From assembly GCA_050084515.1 (NCBI GenBank), contig CM114271.1, positions 34,782,001 through 34,846,000 on the forward strand: a stretch of 64,000 bases of DNA. The letters are read 5' to 3'. Positions 1 to 14,305 of this stretch are shown here, one piece after another. Source of the DNA: Blasia pusilla (taxonomy: Eukaryota; Marchantiophyta; Marchantiopsida; Blasiales). Below the pieces are notes generated by a model that was given only the letters and a program-made list of their open reading frames with translations, was not told the origin of the DNA and made no database searches. Every line of letters starts with the position of its first letter. Positions within the stretch are counted from its first letter, which is position 1. The position numbers and the translations under genes were made by a program.

Positions 1-1
1 G

Positions 2-3133
<3,132 letters not shown>

Positions 3134-6100
3134 ATGTCTACGTCTGGGGATAAGTTGGGCAAAATGATCAACTCACTTTCATTGAAACCTGTATTAGAAA
3201 ATCCGCTAAACACAGAATTCTTTGGATCCTCAAATGAGTCCACAAATGTTATGAAGCTTATGGATACAAGACCTCGTCAAACAGGGGGAGAAACCCATCG
3301 ATCCCTTGATGAAAAATCTTTTAGTGAGATTATTAATTTCCCTGAAACATCTACTCGACCACCCCGACAATTAGAAACAGTCAAAAGCTCAGAATTTCTT
3401 GAAGGTATGGCATCTCCTAGTGTAAGGGCAGTTCCAGGCTCATGTACGCCTCGATTACAAATCACTGTTGAACCTCATGCTATGATCTCAAGCTCATGGG
3501 ATGCCTTACGAAGGTCTTTGGTATTCTTCCGAGGTAAACCCGTTGGGACTATTGCAGCATGTGACCCGACTGAGGATTCTCTCAATTACAATCAGGTACA
3601 AGCTTTGATTGAGAGATTTAAAAGCATACTTATACTTTGTAAAGCATATACTATTAATTACTAGCTTCGGGGAAGAGGAAAAATTATTTTAGATGGATCA
3701 AATTCTTACAACATACCATTTGAGGTACATTTGATATTCTCTAAAGAAAATTTGAAAAAATCATCTTGTTTCTTAGATCAACCTAAAACACCAATTATTG
3801 CATTTTTTGAGGAAAAAAAGTAGGAGGTAAAATAGAAGTGGATTCAAATATAGTTAAGCATATTACGATTAGGCATGCATAAAATCCTTCCTAGCATATT
3901 CTCTTAATATGGTTGGATATCAAGATATTTCAATAAATGAATAATAGAAAGTATATTGGCTCATTTAACAGCTTATCATCATAAATTTTCTTCTTTTAGA
4001 TCTATCAAAATCAAAATACAGGTGATTTTTATTTAATGGAAAAAACTCCCTATAAAAGTAGATCATGCATTTTGGAGATTCTCTTGATATTCTTATTTTC
4101 TTAAATTTATTATACAATGAAGATTTTGGTAGTCCTCTTGAATCTTCAGAATATTAGAGGGGGTTTTAACTTGAGGGGCTTTAGAAGAAGTTAAAACCCT
4201 TCAATTTAAACTTACCAAGAGGCAAACCTTCAATATATATTTTTAAAACTTTTAAATTTTGATATCCAAATTTATAAAACATGTATCCTTTGAGAAATTC
4301 AAAAAAATATTCAAAACAAGTTCAAACTTCATAATTATCTCGTTTCTGGTTGCCACATAAGAAAAAGGGTGCCGCATTGATGATAGAATATCAAATGAAA
4401 AGTGTGATGTTTAAAAAATCCTATTCAAATCATATGGAAGTTGGAACCTTGGAGTACTAATTGTCTAATTGAAATGTTATTATGTAGGTCTTTGTACGAG
4501 ATTTTGTTCCTAGTGGGTTGGCATTTCTCATGAATGGCGAACCAGAAATAGTGAAAAACTTTTTGCTAAAAGCACTTCGTCTCCAAGCTTGGGAGAAACA
4601 TATTGATTGTTTCACTCTTGGTGAAGGAGTCATGCCTGCAAGTTTCAAAGTCTTGCATGATCCTAGTCGCAAGTATGATACTATGATTGCAGACTTTGGA
4701 GAGAGTGCTATTGGTAGAGTTGCACCTGTGGATTCTGGGTTTTGGTGGATCATCTTGCTTCGAGCATATGTCAAAGCAACAGGAGATCATAGCCTTGCAG
4801 ATATGCCTGATTGCCAACGAGGCATGAGGCTTATATTGACATTATGCTTATCAGATGGCTTTGATACGTTTCCGACACTTCTATGCGCGGATGGGTGTTG
4901 CATGATTGATCGTCGTATGGTATATCTATTAGTGTTATCAACTTAGAACAAACATCTATCTAATTTTATCCTATAATTAAATTTTAATCTCTAAGAGTAA
5001 GGAAAGATAGTCCCTTAGAGCTTCATAATATGGCACACGTATCTCCTTTCGAAACTAAAAGGCATAAATATTACGGCTTCATCTTCTCAACAATTACTCT
5101 TTTTCTTTTAAAATTTTTAAGTTAGGGGTATTTTTAAGAGTTAAAAAGTATCGTAATTAAAACATGAAAATTATAACATAAATTCTAATTCTTTTGAGAT
5201 TTTGTGATTTTATTATTATATCACATTGAAAATAAATTATGTAAAAATTTACTTTTGCAGGGAATTTATGGTTATCCAATTGAAATTCAATCACTTTTCT
5301 TTATGGCCTTGAGATGTGCAAGAACACTTTTGAAACCTGAAGCAGGAGGAAAGGAATTTTTAGAGCGTATAGATAAAAGACTACATGCTCTTAGCTTTCA
5401 TATTCGTGGATATTATTGGTTGGACCATCAACAACTAAATAATATTTATCGCTATAAGACAGAAGAATACTCCCAAACGGCAGTCAACAAATTCAATGTC
5501 ATTCCAGATTCTATCCCTGATTGGCTTTTTGATTTTATGCCACTTAAAGGAGGTTATTTTATTGGAAATGTGAGTCCTGCTCGGATGGACTTCCGATGGT
5601 TTACTATCGGTAATTGCGTAGCAATTCTCTCATCATTATCTACCCCTGATCAATCATCCGCAATAATGGATCTTATTGAAGAGCGTTGGGAAGAGCTTGT
5701 TGGTTTTATGCCCATGAAGGTGTGCTATCCTGCTTTAGAAGGGAATGAGTGGCAAATTACGACTGGTTGTGACCCTAAAAATACTAGATGGAGCTATCAT
5801 AATGGGGGATCATGGCCAGGTAAATATATTTCTAAGAAATTATCACAACTCTATAAGGGAAATTAATCAAGCTCTGTTTCAAGTTTATTTAAATAAACAT
5901 ACCTGGCCTTAATTAACTTGTTCATGGACACTTAGAAACTATGATATAAACACATGTATATTATAAAATAATTAAAGGTAAAGCTACAGTTTCAAAAATA
6001 GGTAGATATCCATTAAAAGATTTAATTCCTTTGTTTGAATCAACAATCAACTTTCTGTTAGGTAGCACATATTAGCCATTAATTCTTTGAGTAGAAATCT

Positions 6101-6716
6101 CCACAAGTTTAGAGCTAAACCTTTGTCCATATACCTAATATTTATGTGTAAAATATTTCATAACCAAAAATTGCATCATTGCTCTTTTCAAATAGATGGG
6201 CTCTATTTATGTAGCAATTTCTTTATCTAGTTCTTTATGGATGTTGATAACAACCTCGATAACATTCAAATTGTGAGGAAGGCCATTGAGCTCTCTACAA
6301 GTTTAGAACTAAACCTTTGTCTATATACTTAACATTTCTATGAAAAATATATTAATCAACCAGAATTCATATTGTAGCTCTTTTCAAATTTGTAGCCACT
6401 ACTTACTTAGTACCTTGTTTGTGCAGTTCTTTTATGGATGTTGACAGCAGCCTCGATAAAGACAGGAAGACCCCAAATTGCGAGGAAAGCCATTGAACTA
6501 GTTGAGGCAAGATTAATGAGAGATGGTTGGCCAGAATATTATGATGGTAAGTTAGGGCACTATATAGGAAAACAAGCTCGAAAGTTTCAAACTTGGTCTA
6601 TAGCTGGGTATTTGGTTGCAAAAATGATGCTTGAAGATCCCTCACATTTAGGGATGATTAGTTTGGAGGAAGACAAGAAGATGAAGCCTTCTCTTACTAG
6701 ATCAATATCATTTTAG
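3134..6716 (+). CDS. Alkaline/neutral invertase (cytosolic type), four exons
   Basis: This gene encodes a glycoside hydrolase family GH100 enzyme, which splits sucrose into glucose and fructose near neutral pH. Exons are 3134-3595, 4488-4919, 5261-5819 and 6427-6716. All introns are GT-AG and the phases join cleanly, giving 1743 bp and a 580-residue protein, a normal length for the plant family. Exon 1 holds a variable, Ser/Pro-rich N-terminus without an obvious transit peptide, then the start of the catalytic domain. Exon 2 has the family signatures [20 protein letters not shown] and [16 protein letters not shown], followed by [20 protein letters not shown] and [14 protein letters not shown]. 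Exon 3 begins [20 protein letters not shown] and ends NGGSWPG. Exon 4 carries [15 protein letters not shown] and the C-terminal [16 protein letters not shown] segment. The ATG at 3134 is the first in frame with the conserved domain. A decayed copy of the exon 4 start lies inside intron 3. No stops or frameshifts are seen, so the gene is probably functional. Cytosolic location is inferred. Confidence 0.93.
6098..6500 (+). repeat. Decayed tandem duplication of the intron 3 end and exon 4 start
   Basis: About 195 bp are present twice in tandem, as 6098-6291 and 6292-6500. Each copy runs from a CTACAAGTTTAGA-like stretch, through the intron's 3' part, into a TTCTTTATGGATGTTGA-like exon start. The downstream copy carries the true acceptor (TTTGTGCAG) and an intact reading frame. 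The upstream copy lacks a good acceptor at the same place and is not readable. It is a dead ghost exon inside intron 3. Confidence 0.75.
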
Positions 6717-7023
6717 ACAAAATTATAGTGAGAATAGAATCTTGGATTTTTTTAATGACATTTGTGTAGAGATAGATAATGATCTTGTAAAATAATTTGT
6801 ATTATACAACGTTATGAAGATGGTGCCTTCTTATTGGATTAATGTAAATTTTTTCAAATAATTGTATAAAGATAGATTAATTTGTGAACGTGATTTGCAA
6901 ACACCTTTATTTTTTATCTTCTCAATATTTTTGGGATTTCTCCTATTACAAAATTTGAATCTCCTACGTACTTTGGAAGTTCTTTCCGAAAGATATTATT
7001 CTTTTTCATACCAATGAGGCTGC

Positions 7024-7092
<69 letters not shown>

Positions 7093-7948
7093 TAGATTAA
7101 GTAAAAATGGATAAAATCATTTTGACTACTAATTTGTGAGAAATACAAGAGAAAAATTACATATCTTACTTTGAAAACTACTCTCATCTACTATGATAGA
7201 GTAATGATTCAAAATTAATCGGATGATATATATGGAATTGATGAGGCTAATTTTTTATGTTTAAAAAATTATGAATTAGATGAAAAAAGTTTTAGAATGA
7301 AAAAGAATGCTTGATCATGAGATTATGATGTTTCAAATATTATTGCAATAATTTGAGAAATAAAATTTCCAAAATTACTAATCTTTCAAGACTTAAACAT
7401 ATGCACACAAAGAAGAGAGCTAGCTTGCATAAATAAGAAGAGTCAAAATGTGTACAAAGAACTTGGGCATACATTAGAATTCCTTTTTAAGCTCAACCAC
7501 ATATCCTTTACACTTAAATGAAGTATGAAGAAATCAAATTGGCAAGGATGCCAACCAATTTTTGATAAATAATCAATATTTAAGCACTACTTCATCCTCT
7601 AGGACTTTCTCTCTTATTTAATAAAATGATAATGCATCTTAATATACTTTTTTCTTACATAAAACATGATATTGTTTACCAAATTGGTTCAAATAATGTT
7701 ATTTTCATATAGAGTTGTTGGATCCAAATATTCTAAAGCCTAGAACTTATGAATTCTACTGAGCTCATGCCACACTTGCTCTTAGAGTCCTATGTATTAA
7801 ATTTCTATAGATGATAAGATAGCATTTGGCTATGTCTTCAAAACTCAACTTCCTATAACCCTTCCAAATCTGAATTAACTCAAACTCAAAAAGTGAATGT
7901 GTTTGTTAAGGGTGTTTTAGTGTGCTCTTGACCTAATTTGTATCAATA
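6717..7948. other. 3' flank of the invertase gene, AT-rich, with a (TA)n tract
   Basis: This stretch contains the invertase 3' UTR and AT-rich intergenic DNA. No ORF of note and no recognisable RNA gene is present. The only distinct object is the (TA)n tract at about 7030-7087. Confidence 0.6.
7030..7087. repeat. (TA)n microsatellite
   Basis: An uninterrupted run of nearly 60 bases of alternating T and A. It is a typical hypervariable plant dinucleotide repeat with no sign of coding or regulatory use. Confidence 0.97.
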
Positions 7949-8121
7949 TCTATATAATTAAAAGAGGACGGGGTTTGAGGACCCCATCCTCTGGTGATGA
8001 CACGTATACTTTGTGGTGTGCTCTCGCGATGATATCTATAACACGACAGTTGAATTTAGATTAACAAATCTGTGCTACGAGGGATGATTTTCACCTGTGC
8101 ATAGCACGGGTATTATACTAG
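7949..8121 (+). mobile_element. 173-bp non-autonomous Helitron
   Basis: The element starts with TC (TCTATATAATTAAAAGAGG) directly after an A. It ends with CTAG directly before a T, matching the A|T insertion habit of Helitrons. Eleven bases before the terminus lies the expected GC-rich hairpin, CCTGTGC-AT-AGCACGGG. No coding capacity exists, so it would need helicase/Rep protein in trans. Removing it restores a plain AT-rich sequence. Start, end, hairpin and target context all agree, so the call is firm despite the small size. Confidence 0.8.
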
Positions 8122-9589
8122 TATCTCTATAACTCCAAAAGCTCAAGGATTGAATGATGAAGTTTATACTAGTTTATGAATTTCATATACATCAAGATTT
8201 GCCTCATAACATAAAGATGAAGTTTTCTTGGTGTCTACATAAATGAATTTGCAAACTTGTTGTGCATACATGTATCACTATCTAACATATATGTAAGGAA
8301 GTGTGCCTATGACGTCTAGTTACCATCTTCTAAACATATAGTCAAGAAGTAGTGTTGATTGTTTGGAGATAAAATCTAGTTGATCTCAATTCTATTTGAC
8401 TAAACTAAAAGTGGACTAGGAAATGAAATTTAATGAATGCATGAGACGATTTCAAAGCCAAAATTGATGTTTGGAAGAGTGGGAATTCCCATGTTGCCAC
8501 AAAGTTGTGGCGACATGCAATACTCAAATATTTTGGTAAAATCCTTATTAACATATTGGCATGGGCAACAGAGAATAATGACCAAGACTTAGTTCAAATG
8601 GTGATCGAAAGAAATGTGTAAAATTTGCAAGAGTGTATGGATTCATGTGATAGCAATATTTAATATTATTAGGAAATGATATAAATACATGACAAACGAT
8701 GAAATTAAGATAATTTAATAAAATCAGATTTAAATATTTTAAGTAATATGAAATTTTATAAAAAAGAGAGATTTTAAAAATTAATATTGATGCCAAACTT
8801 AATGTAGGTGGAAATGAATCTATACCTTTATTTACATGGAAGTTTGCAATGAGGAAATTTTTTTTCAAATGGAATGAACAATTTACCAAAGAGGAAAGAA
8901 AAAAAATCATATGAGTTTCTAAAGTCATATTATTGTATTCATATAAGAATGGCACACTTAATCATTTCACTTATTTTAAAATTTAAATAAGCAAGGTTAC
9001 TTAATGTGGAAATAATATTCTAAAAAATTAATCCTATAATGGATTGATGATGTGTCTATTTGCTATTATAGAATTTGAATTTTTGGAATATTTTTTTAAT
9101 ATAGGAATACCTAACATGCTATGAATTTATAGTGTTAATTTGTTGCAAGTGTGTCTTATAAGCATTCTTGCTAGTATTGAAAGAAAGAACTTCAAGAAGG
9201 ATATATGTAATTTCATTAAACTTCACAAAGAAATGAACAAGTCTATGGAAACTTTTAGAAGTTAGAAGAAGGAAATTATCATGGACTTTATGAGAAATCA
9301 TTTAAGGAACCTTCCAAAAACTTTTCTAGATAGTTTGTCTTATTAGTTTGCTTTAGAATATATTTTTATAACTTCCATTAAAAATAGATGGTACAATCAC
9401 ATGGAAAAACTTTTATATTTTCCTTTTAGAGTAAATAAAGATTCCAAATAGAAAAAGTCAAGGAAAAAGACAAAGGAATCTAAAAATATCTTTGGCCAAG
9501 TAGACTTTGAGCCTTTATGAAATAGGAAAATTTCAATTACTTTCTATCAAATAGTTGGAGTTTTACTACAGTTAAAAGTCCATAGAGAG
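8122..9589. other. Intergenic DNA between the Helitron and the GNAT gene
   Basis: AT-rich and without a recognisable gene. A minus-strand ORF at 8548-8955 gives a Phe/Ile/Leu/Asn-rich translation with no family signature and is best explained by base composition. Confidence 0.55.
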
Positions 9590-9600
9590 TATAAAAGGGG
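9590..9600 (+). promoter_or_regulatory. TATA box of the GNAT gene
   Basis: TATAAAAGGGG is a close match to the plant TATA consensus. It lies about 130 bp upstream of the first ATG (9720) of the acetyltransferase locus. Transcription would be expected to start near 9620. It is the most convincing core promoter in the window. Confidence 0.6.
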
Positions 9601-9745
9601 GCCCTCTTGGAGAGGAAGGAGACTTCATTGTTGAAGTGTGGGTAGAAGTGTGAGACTAGGAGTGAGGCTTATAGATCAAGTTTTGCAATTTGAAGGCATT
9701 TCACGTGTGTGAAACAACAATGATATTTTCTTCTTCTCTAGTTAA

Positions 9746-10291
9746 TTGCTCAAGGACCCTCTCTTTGCATTGTGCAAGAAAATTCGCATGGATGTTTTTG
9801 TGGAAGAACAAGGAGTTCCTGTAGAGTTAGAACTTGATGATATTGATCACTACGCTCAACACTTTCTTATCACTACAACAAAGGAAGATGGAGGGAAGAT
9901 CGTACCTGTGGCAACAATGCGCATTTTTCCTTACAAAATTCAAGAGCATCACGAGAAAATGATCCTCAAAGTTGGACGTGTTGCTGTTTCTCTACCGTAT
10001 AGGAAGCACGGACTTGGGCGCCAAGTGATGGAAATGGCAGAGGAGTATGCCCTTATGCAATGTAGAGAGGAGAGGAAGTATGGAGTTTTCCTTTTACTTA
10101 CTTCACAAGCAGACAAGATAGAATTCTATGAAAAATTAGGTTACTCAACTTTAAGAACGTATAGTGAATTGGATGGATTGGTGGAAGCTAAAAATGTAAG
10201 GAAATTAGATGAGGCTGAACTTGAAGCCCTTACATTCTTAGAGGATGGTATATTACATGTGAGGATGGGTAAATATCTACCCTTTATCTGA
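9746..10291 (+). CDS. GNAT-family N-acetyltransferase, 5' end unresolved
   Basis: The product would move an acetyl group from acetyl-CoA to an amine; the substrate is unknown. The conserved core starts LLKDPLFALCKKIRMDVFVE and continues with EEQGVPVELELDDIDHYAQH, typical of ElaA-like or fungal-type GNAT proteins. The acetyl-CoA loop is at GRVAVSLPYRKHGLGRQVME, where RKHGLG matches the R/Q-x-x-G-x-G motif. FYEKLGYSTL is the usual motif B. About 180 residues are readable to the stop at 10289-10291. The open frame begins at a TTG just after an in-frame TAA. The nearest upstream ATG (9720), behind a TATA box, is in another frame. Either one base has been lost or gained near 9740, or an upstream exon is spliced in, or translation starts at Met 9788, which would lose the first strand. 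Because of its resemblance to bacterial and fungal enzymes, transfer is possible but unproven. Confidence 0.7.
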   Translation: MLKDPLFALCKKIRMDVFVEEQGVPVELELDDIDHYAQHFLITTTKEDGGKIVPVATMRIFPYKIQEHHEKMILKVGRVAVSLPYRKHGLGRQVMEMAEEYALMQCREERKYGVFLLLTSQADKIEFYEKLGYSTLRTYSELDGLVEAKNVRKLDEAELEALTFLEDGILHVRMGKYLPFI

Positions 10292-10439
10292 AAAAATTCC
10301 AATGAAATTTCATATATTTGAGGAGTTGGCTCGAGAAAATATATCTTTGATTGCTTATAAATGGATATAGTGGAAAAGGATTGAAAAGGGAACTAAGTAT
10401 GAGTGAGAGATTGAAATTAAATCCTATGGAAAAATTTGT

Positions 10440-11760
10440 TATAGATATTAATTATAGAATGTAGGAAGCTTATAATGGCATTGAATTGGGAAGTTGATGC
10501 CGAAGAGATCAAGAGATGGATAAATATTTTTTTCAACAAGGTGGTAATGTATGGACAATATAGAAATATTTGAAGGTTGTCAAGAACGAGAAGTTTGTGG
10601 TTGAGAGATCGCTCTACTAGAAAGTTTCTCTATAGAGTTAAAAAAATTTCAAAAGCCTTTTCAAAGGATATAGTAGCTAGTGTTACAAGGAAGATATTGG
10701 TAGTTTACACAGAGTTATGTGGATTTTGAACAAAGACTAGTTATAGGAGATGATCTATTAGATACTTTGAGGTCAGATTTTCACTATATTTTGTATGATT
10801 GTAAACTCAACATGATCTATGGATTTATAAAACACATTTATTATTGCATGAAGATGTTAAAAGAGAAATTTAGAATTACATTAAAGTGACATTGAAGAAA
10901 ATCAATGATGCGGAAGGAGATGGTTGCTTCTTTGATACGACGAAAGAAGGTCAAAGAAGCAACCATCTTCTTTGACCTTCTTTCGTCAAAGAAGATGGTT
11001 CTTGTGGTAGGAAGCTTAGTTGGTGGAGGATTCTCCATGTTCCATCTCACAATATTTGAATGGTGGTCATGTAGAGTTGGAGGGAGCATTGATAAAGTTG
11101 TAAATGTTGGAACTTTTAAGAATTTTGCAAATATAATCTAACTCATGATCACCTTCTCAATATCATGGAATTTTTTTACAAATGTGGAGTTTAACATAAT
11201 CTTCACCCAAGGAATATTTTCATTTATTTTGGATCTTATAAAAAACCTTGCATTGAGGTTGGAGAATTGAAAAGAGCCTTGTGGGATGACAAGTTTTTAG
11301 CTCTATCCTAGTGGTGGTTCCATCAATAAAAAAGAGTTGATGACATGTTTGAACTCCTTTTATATGCATAAGAACTTATGACATGTTTGAAGAGTAGATC
11401 TTTCAACATAGCCATGAAATCTATGTCATAGGGATGATTATGAAGAATTTGAATAATGAGGTTTAGGATCATTGTAGCCATAACAAATATGCAAATATTA
11501 GATGCACTTGTTTGGATAGGATCCAAAAATGGGCCCTAGAGTGCTCCAAACCCCTTAGATGGAAAAGCCTAGATTATGTTATTTCATATTTGAGAAGAAA
11601 TACTAGTCTCTTAGATGCAGAAATTTTAGATTCGGGATCAAGAGCATATAAAGTTACTCATTAAGTTTACCACTATAGGATTTTGGATTTCATGATAGTA
11701 TCGCTATTAAGCCAAATGAGGATTGTATGACTTCTCAAGAGATGGTATGTTAGATACTAA
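10440..11760 (+). pseudogene. Decayed kinase-like gene, copy A
   Basis: This stretch aligns by eye with the kinase-like locus at 35.8-37.0 kb, in the same order. Near 10490 a piece resembles the helical segment WEVDA-E-RL...FFQQGG. Near 10905 it matches the helix C region of copy B, interrupted by about 60 bp of hairpin DNA. Near 11165 a degenerate catalytic-loop region (HNLHPRNIF-like, in shifted frames) is visible. At 11430-11640 the C-terminal part (MIMKNLN... then DSGS) corresponds to copy B 36750-36960. Frames shift often and stops are frequent, so it cannot make a kinase. It is more eroded than copy B. Confidence 0.55.
10939..10987. repeat. Hairpin of 21-bp arms inside kinase-like copy A
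   Basis: The arms GACGAAAGAAGGTCAAAGAAG and its reverse complement are separated by 7 bases. A second, overlapping inverted repeat pairs TGGTTGCTTCTTTGA (10921-10935) with its complement at 10951-10965. The paralogous locus at 36.26 kb lacks this block, so it arose as an insertion, most simply by fold-back template switching during replication. Confidence 0.85.
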
Positions 11761-11914
11761 GATGATTGGAATTTTTATTATTTTGTTTTTTAATCCATAT
11801 AAATAATTCTATATGTATGATGTATCACCATTATTATGTTGGAGAAATTGGAAGGAGACAATTTTGACGAGGTTATTGCCTACTACTTGATTTTTTTAGT
11901 GACCTTATACTTCA

Positions 11915-11953
11915 GGTAATGGATGTTACACAATTTGTGTAACATCCATTACC
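11915..11953. repeat. Near-perfect 39-bp palindrome
   Basis: GGTAATGGATGTTACACAA is followed by one T and then its exact reverse complement. The 19-bp arms with a one-base loop would extrude as a cruciform or fold in RNA. It sits 75 bp left of the first copia element. It is not at a transposon terminus that I recognise and looks like a template-switch product. Confidence 0.9.
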
Positions 11954-12027
11954 GCCTCACAAAGAGAGAAGTCCTTACAACCAAGAGGATGATGGCAACA
12001 TGGACAAAGCATGAGATACCCCAAATA

Positions 12028-12432
12028 TGTAAGAAAATAGAAAGTGACGAAATCACTGAAATCTTTATAAAACTTAGAGATACAAAGTGGCCTAGTCTGT
12101 CCGTGCGCTCACAGAAGAGCTTCAATGGAACCTGAACATGGAGATAACATGACATACGAGAATGCGCTACCGCTACGGCTACCGACTATTTCACTACTCA
12201 GGAAACTAGGGTTTTTACCTATTTTTCTTCATTTTTATTAATAGAAATTTTTTTAGCGGAGATCAGCTTTAGGGTTAGATAATCCTAGTAACGCTACTCC
12301 AGAAACCATCTACGTTATATTCCTATGACTCCTTTGACGTCTAAGTCGGAACCATCAATCTAAGCTTCTCCTCATACAAGGGGGCAGATCAAATTAATGG
12401 TGCTCAGAGAAGTGGATGTTGAGAATCCAACA
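12028..12432 (-). repeat. 3' LTR of copia 1
   Basis: A 405-bp terminal repeat, TG at 12028 and CA at 12431-12432. It matches the right LTR over nearly its whole length. It lacks the roughly 50-bp GC-rich block found in the right LTR at about 16340-16380; a short unrelated stretch (about 12260-12275) takes its place. Confidence 0.92.
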
Positions 12433-12443
12433 TCCTCCCTCAA
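12433..12443 (-). promoter_or_regulatory. Polypurine tract of copia 1
   Basis: On the minus strand TTGAGGGAGGA directly precedes the 3' LTR start TGTTGGATTC. This is where second-strand DNA synthesis would be primed. The same tract precedes the 3' LTR of copia 2 at 18307-18320. Confidence 0.8.
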
Positions 12444-12464
12444 TATCCACTCTCATGTGGACTA

Positions 12465-14290
12465 CTATCTTGGACCGATGCCAAGACCCTTCAAATGTCG
12501 GTGAAGCTGATCTCCGGTCAAAGCTTTCGTGAAGATGTCTGCACGATTATCGTTTGTTGGACAATAGACTAACTTCAAAACCTCTCTCTCGATCAAATCA
12601 CGAACAAAATGATACTCGATCTCTATGTGCTTCGTACGAGCATGAAACACACGATTATGTGCTATGGAAATGCAACTGTGATTGTCACACCACATTACAA
12701 TAGCAGTTTCTGGTGCTTCTCCTATGTCCTCCAATATCCATCTCAACCATACTCCTTCACAAGAAGCATAACAAGTCGCCTTGTACTATGCCTCGATAGA
12801 ATAAAGAGCCACTCTAGGTTGCTTCTTGCTGACCCATGACACCATACCTGATCCTACCAAGAAGCAATAACCCGAAACTGATATACGAGAATCTAAATCT
12901 CTTGCCCAATCCGAGTCACAAAAAGTTTTTATTTCCGTCCCTGCTCCATAGGTGATGCCGTACTCGATAGTGCCTTTGATGTACTTCAACACACGCATCC
13001 CTGCCTTCCAATGGTTCTCACGAGGCTTAGTTAAGAACCTACTCAACACTCCCACATCGAAGCTAATGTCTGGTCTAGTGTTACACAAAAATGTGAAACT
13101 GCCTACAAGCTTTCTATATAACTTTTCATCTACTAATGGTGAAACATCCTCCATCGAGAGTTTCAACTCTACCTCCATTGACAAGACCACTGCCTTACAC
13201 TCGGTCATCCCGAATGCCTTCAAGATTTCTCTAGCATACTTTTGCTGAGAGAGAAAAATACAATCTGACTGTTGCCAAATCTCCAACCCTATAAAGTAGT
13301 GCAAAAGACCTAAATCTGACATTTCAAACTCAGATTTCAACATTCCGTTCATTTCCTCTATTTTCTTACTGTGATCTCATGTGATGAACAGATCATCCAC
13401 ATACAGGACTATCAACATATACATCCCATCTTCGCTAAACACATACAAATTTTCTTCTAACGGACTCTTGATGAGACCCTTCTCTCGGAAGAATATATCT
13501 ATTCGTTGATACCATACCCGTGGGGCTTTCTTCAACCCATACAATCCTCGATGAAGTAAACACACTTTCTCTTCTGATCCGAGTGTCTCAAAACCTGGTG
13601 GTTGAGATACATACACCTCCTCCTTGAGACTCCCATTCAGAAAGGCAGACTTCACATCTTATTGCTATATATGCCAACGTCTTTTTCCTGCCACCGCTAG
13701 AACAATTTGAATGGTTGTCATCCTTGTAGTAGGAGAAAAAGTCTCACAGTAGTCAAAACCTTGGATTTGTGAACATCCTTGTGTAACCAACCTTGCTTTG
13801 ATTTTATCCAATGTACCGTCCGACTTGTATTGGTCTTGTACACCCACTTGGTGCGTATTATCTTCCTATCCTTTGGCTTCTCAACCGAAGTCCAAGTTTC
13901 ATTTCTCTAAATAGCATCCATCTCCATCTGCATGGCTTCTCTCCATTGAGGATGAGCAAGGGCCTCATCCAAGCATGATGGCTCTTCCACCTTCAAGACC
14001 TCTTTCATCAAGGCCATGTTGACAAGATGTGCGGAAGCTCTATTATGCTCCTCTAGTCTCTTGGATCTCCTTGGATACGTAACAACTTCATCAATTTTTG
14101 GTGGATCCTTACCATCCAAGAGCTGCTTTATCCACTTAGGGTATGACGACCGTAGTGGAAGACCAAGCTTATCTTTGTAATCATCACCAAATTCTTCTTC
14201 TTGATGATCCGATGTAAACATTGGTGGTATGCTCTGGTGGGTTATCTCTTCTTTTGATGATAATGTGGACGGACCACTCATATCCGCCAC
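12465..14290 (-). pseudogene. Copia 1 reverse transcriptase and RNase H region
   Basis: Pieces in several frames cover the C-terminal half of a copia polyprotein. On the minus strand the linker DKLGLPLRSSYPKWIKQLLD precedes HPQWREAMQMEMDAI, the usual RT start. KSAFLNGSLKEEVYVSQPPG follows, and LIVLYVDDLFIT holds the YVDD active site (13377-13420). DLGLLHYFIGLEI comes next. RNase H follows, with TYGAGTEIKTFCDSDWARD (12900-12960) and CDNHSCISIAHN (12660-12700). At least three frame breaks or stops interrupt it. The active-site residues survive, but the product cannot be made as one chain. Confidence 0.88.
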
Positions 14291-14305
14291 TTGACGAGGC
14301 TGTTC

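Noticed and set aside
8548-8955. A 135-codon minus-strand ORF that looks like a membrane protein
   Set aside because: The Phe/Ile/Leu/Asn richness follows from AT-rich composition. There is no start context, family motif or conserved segment.
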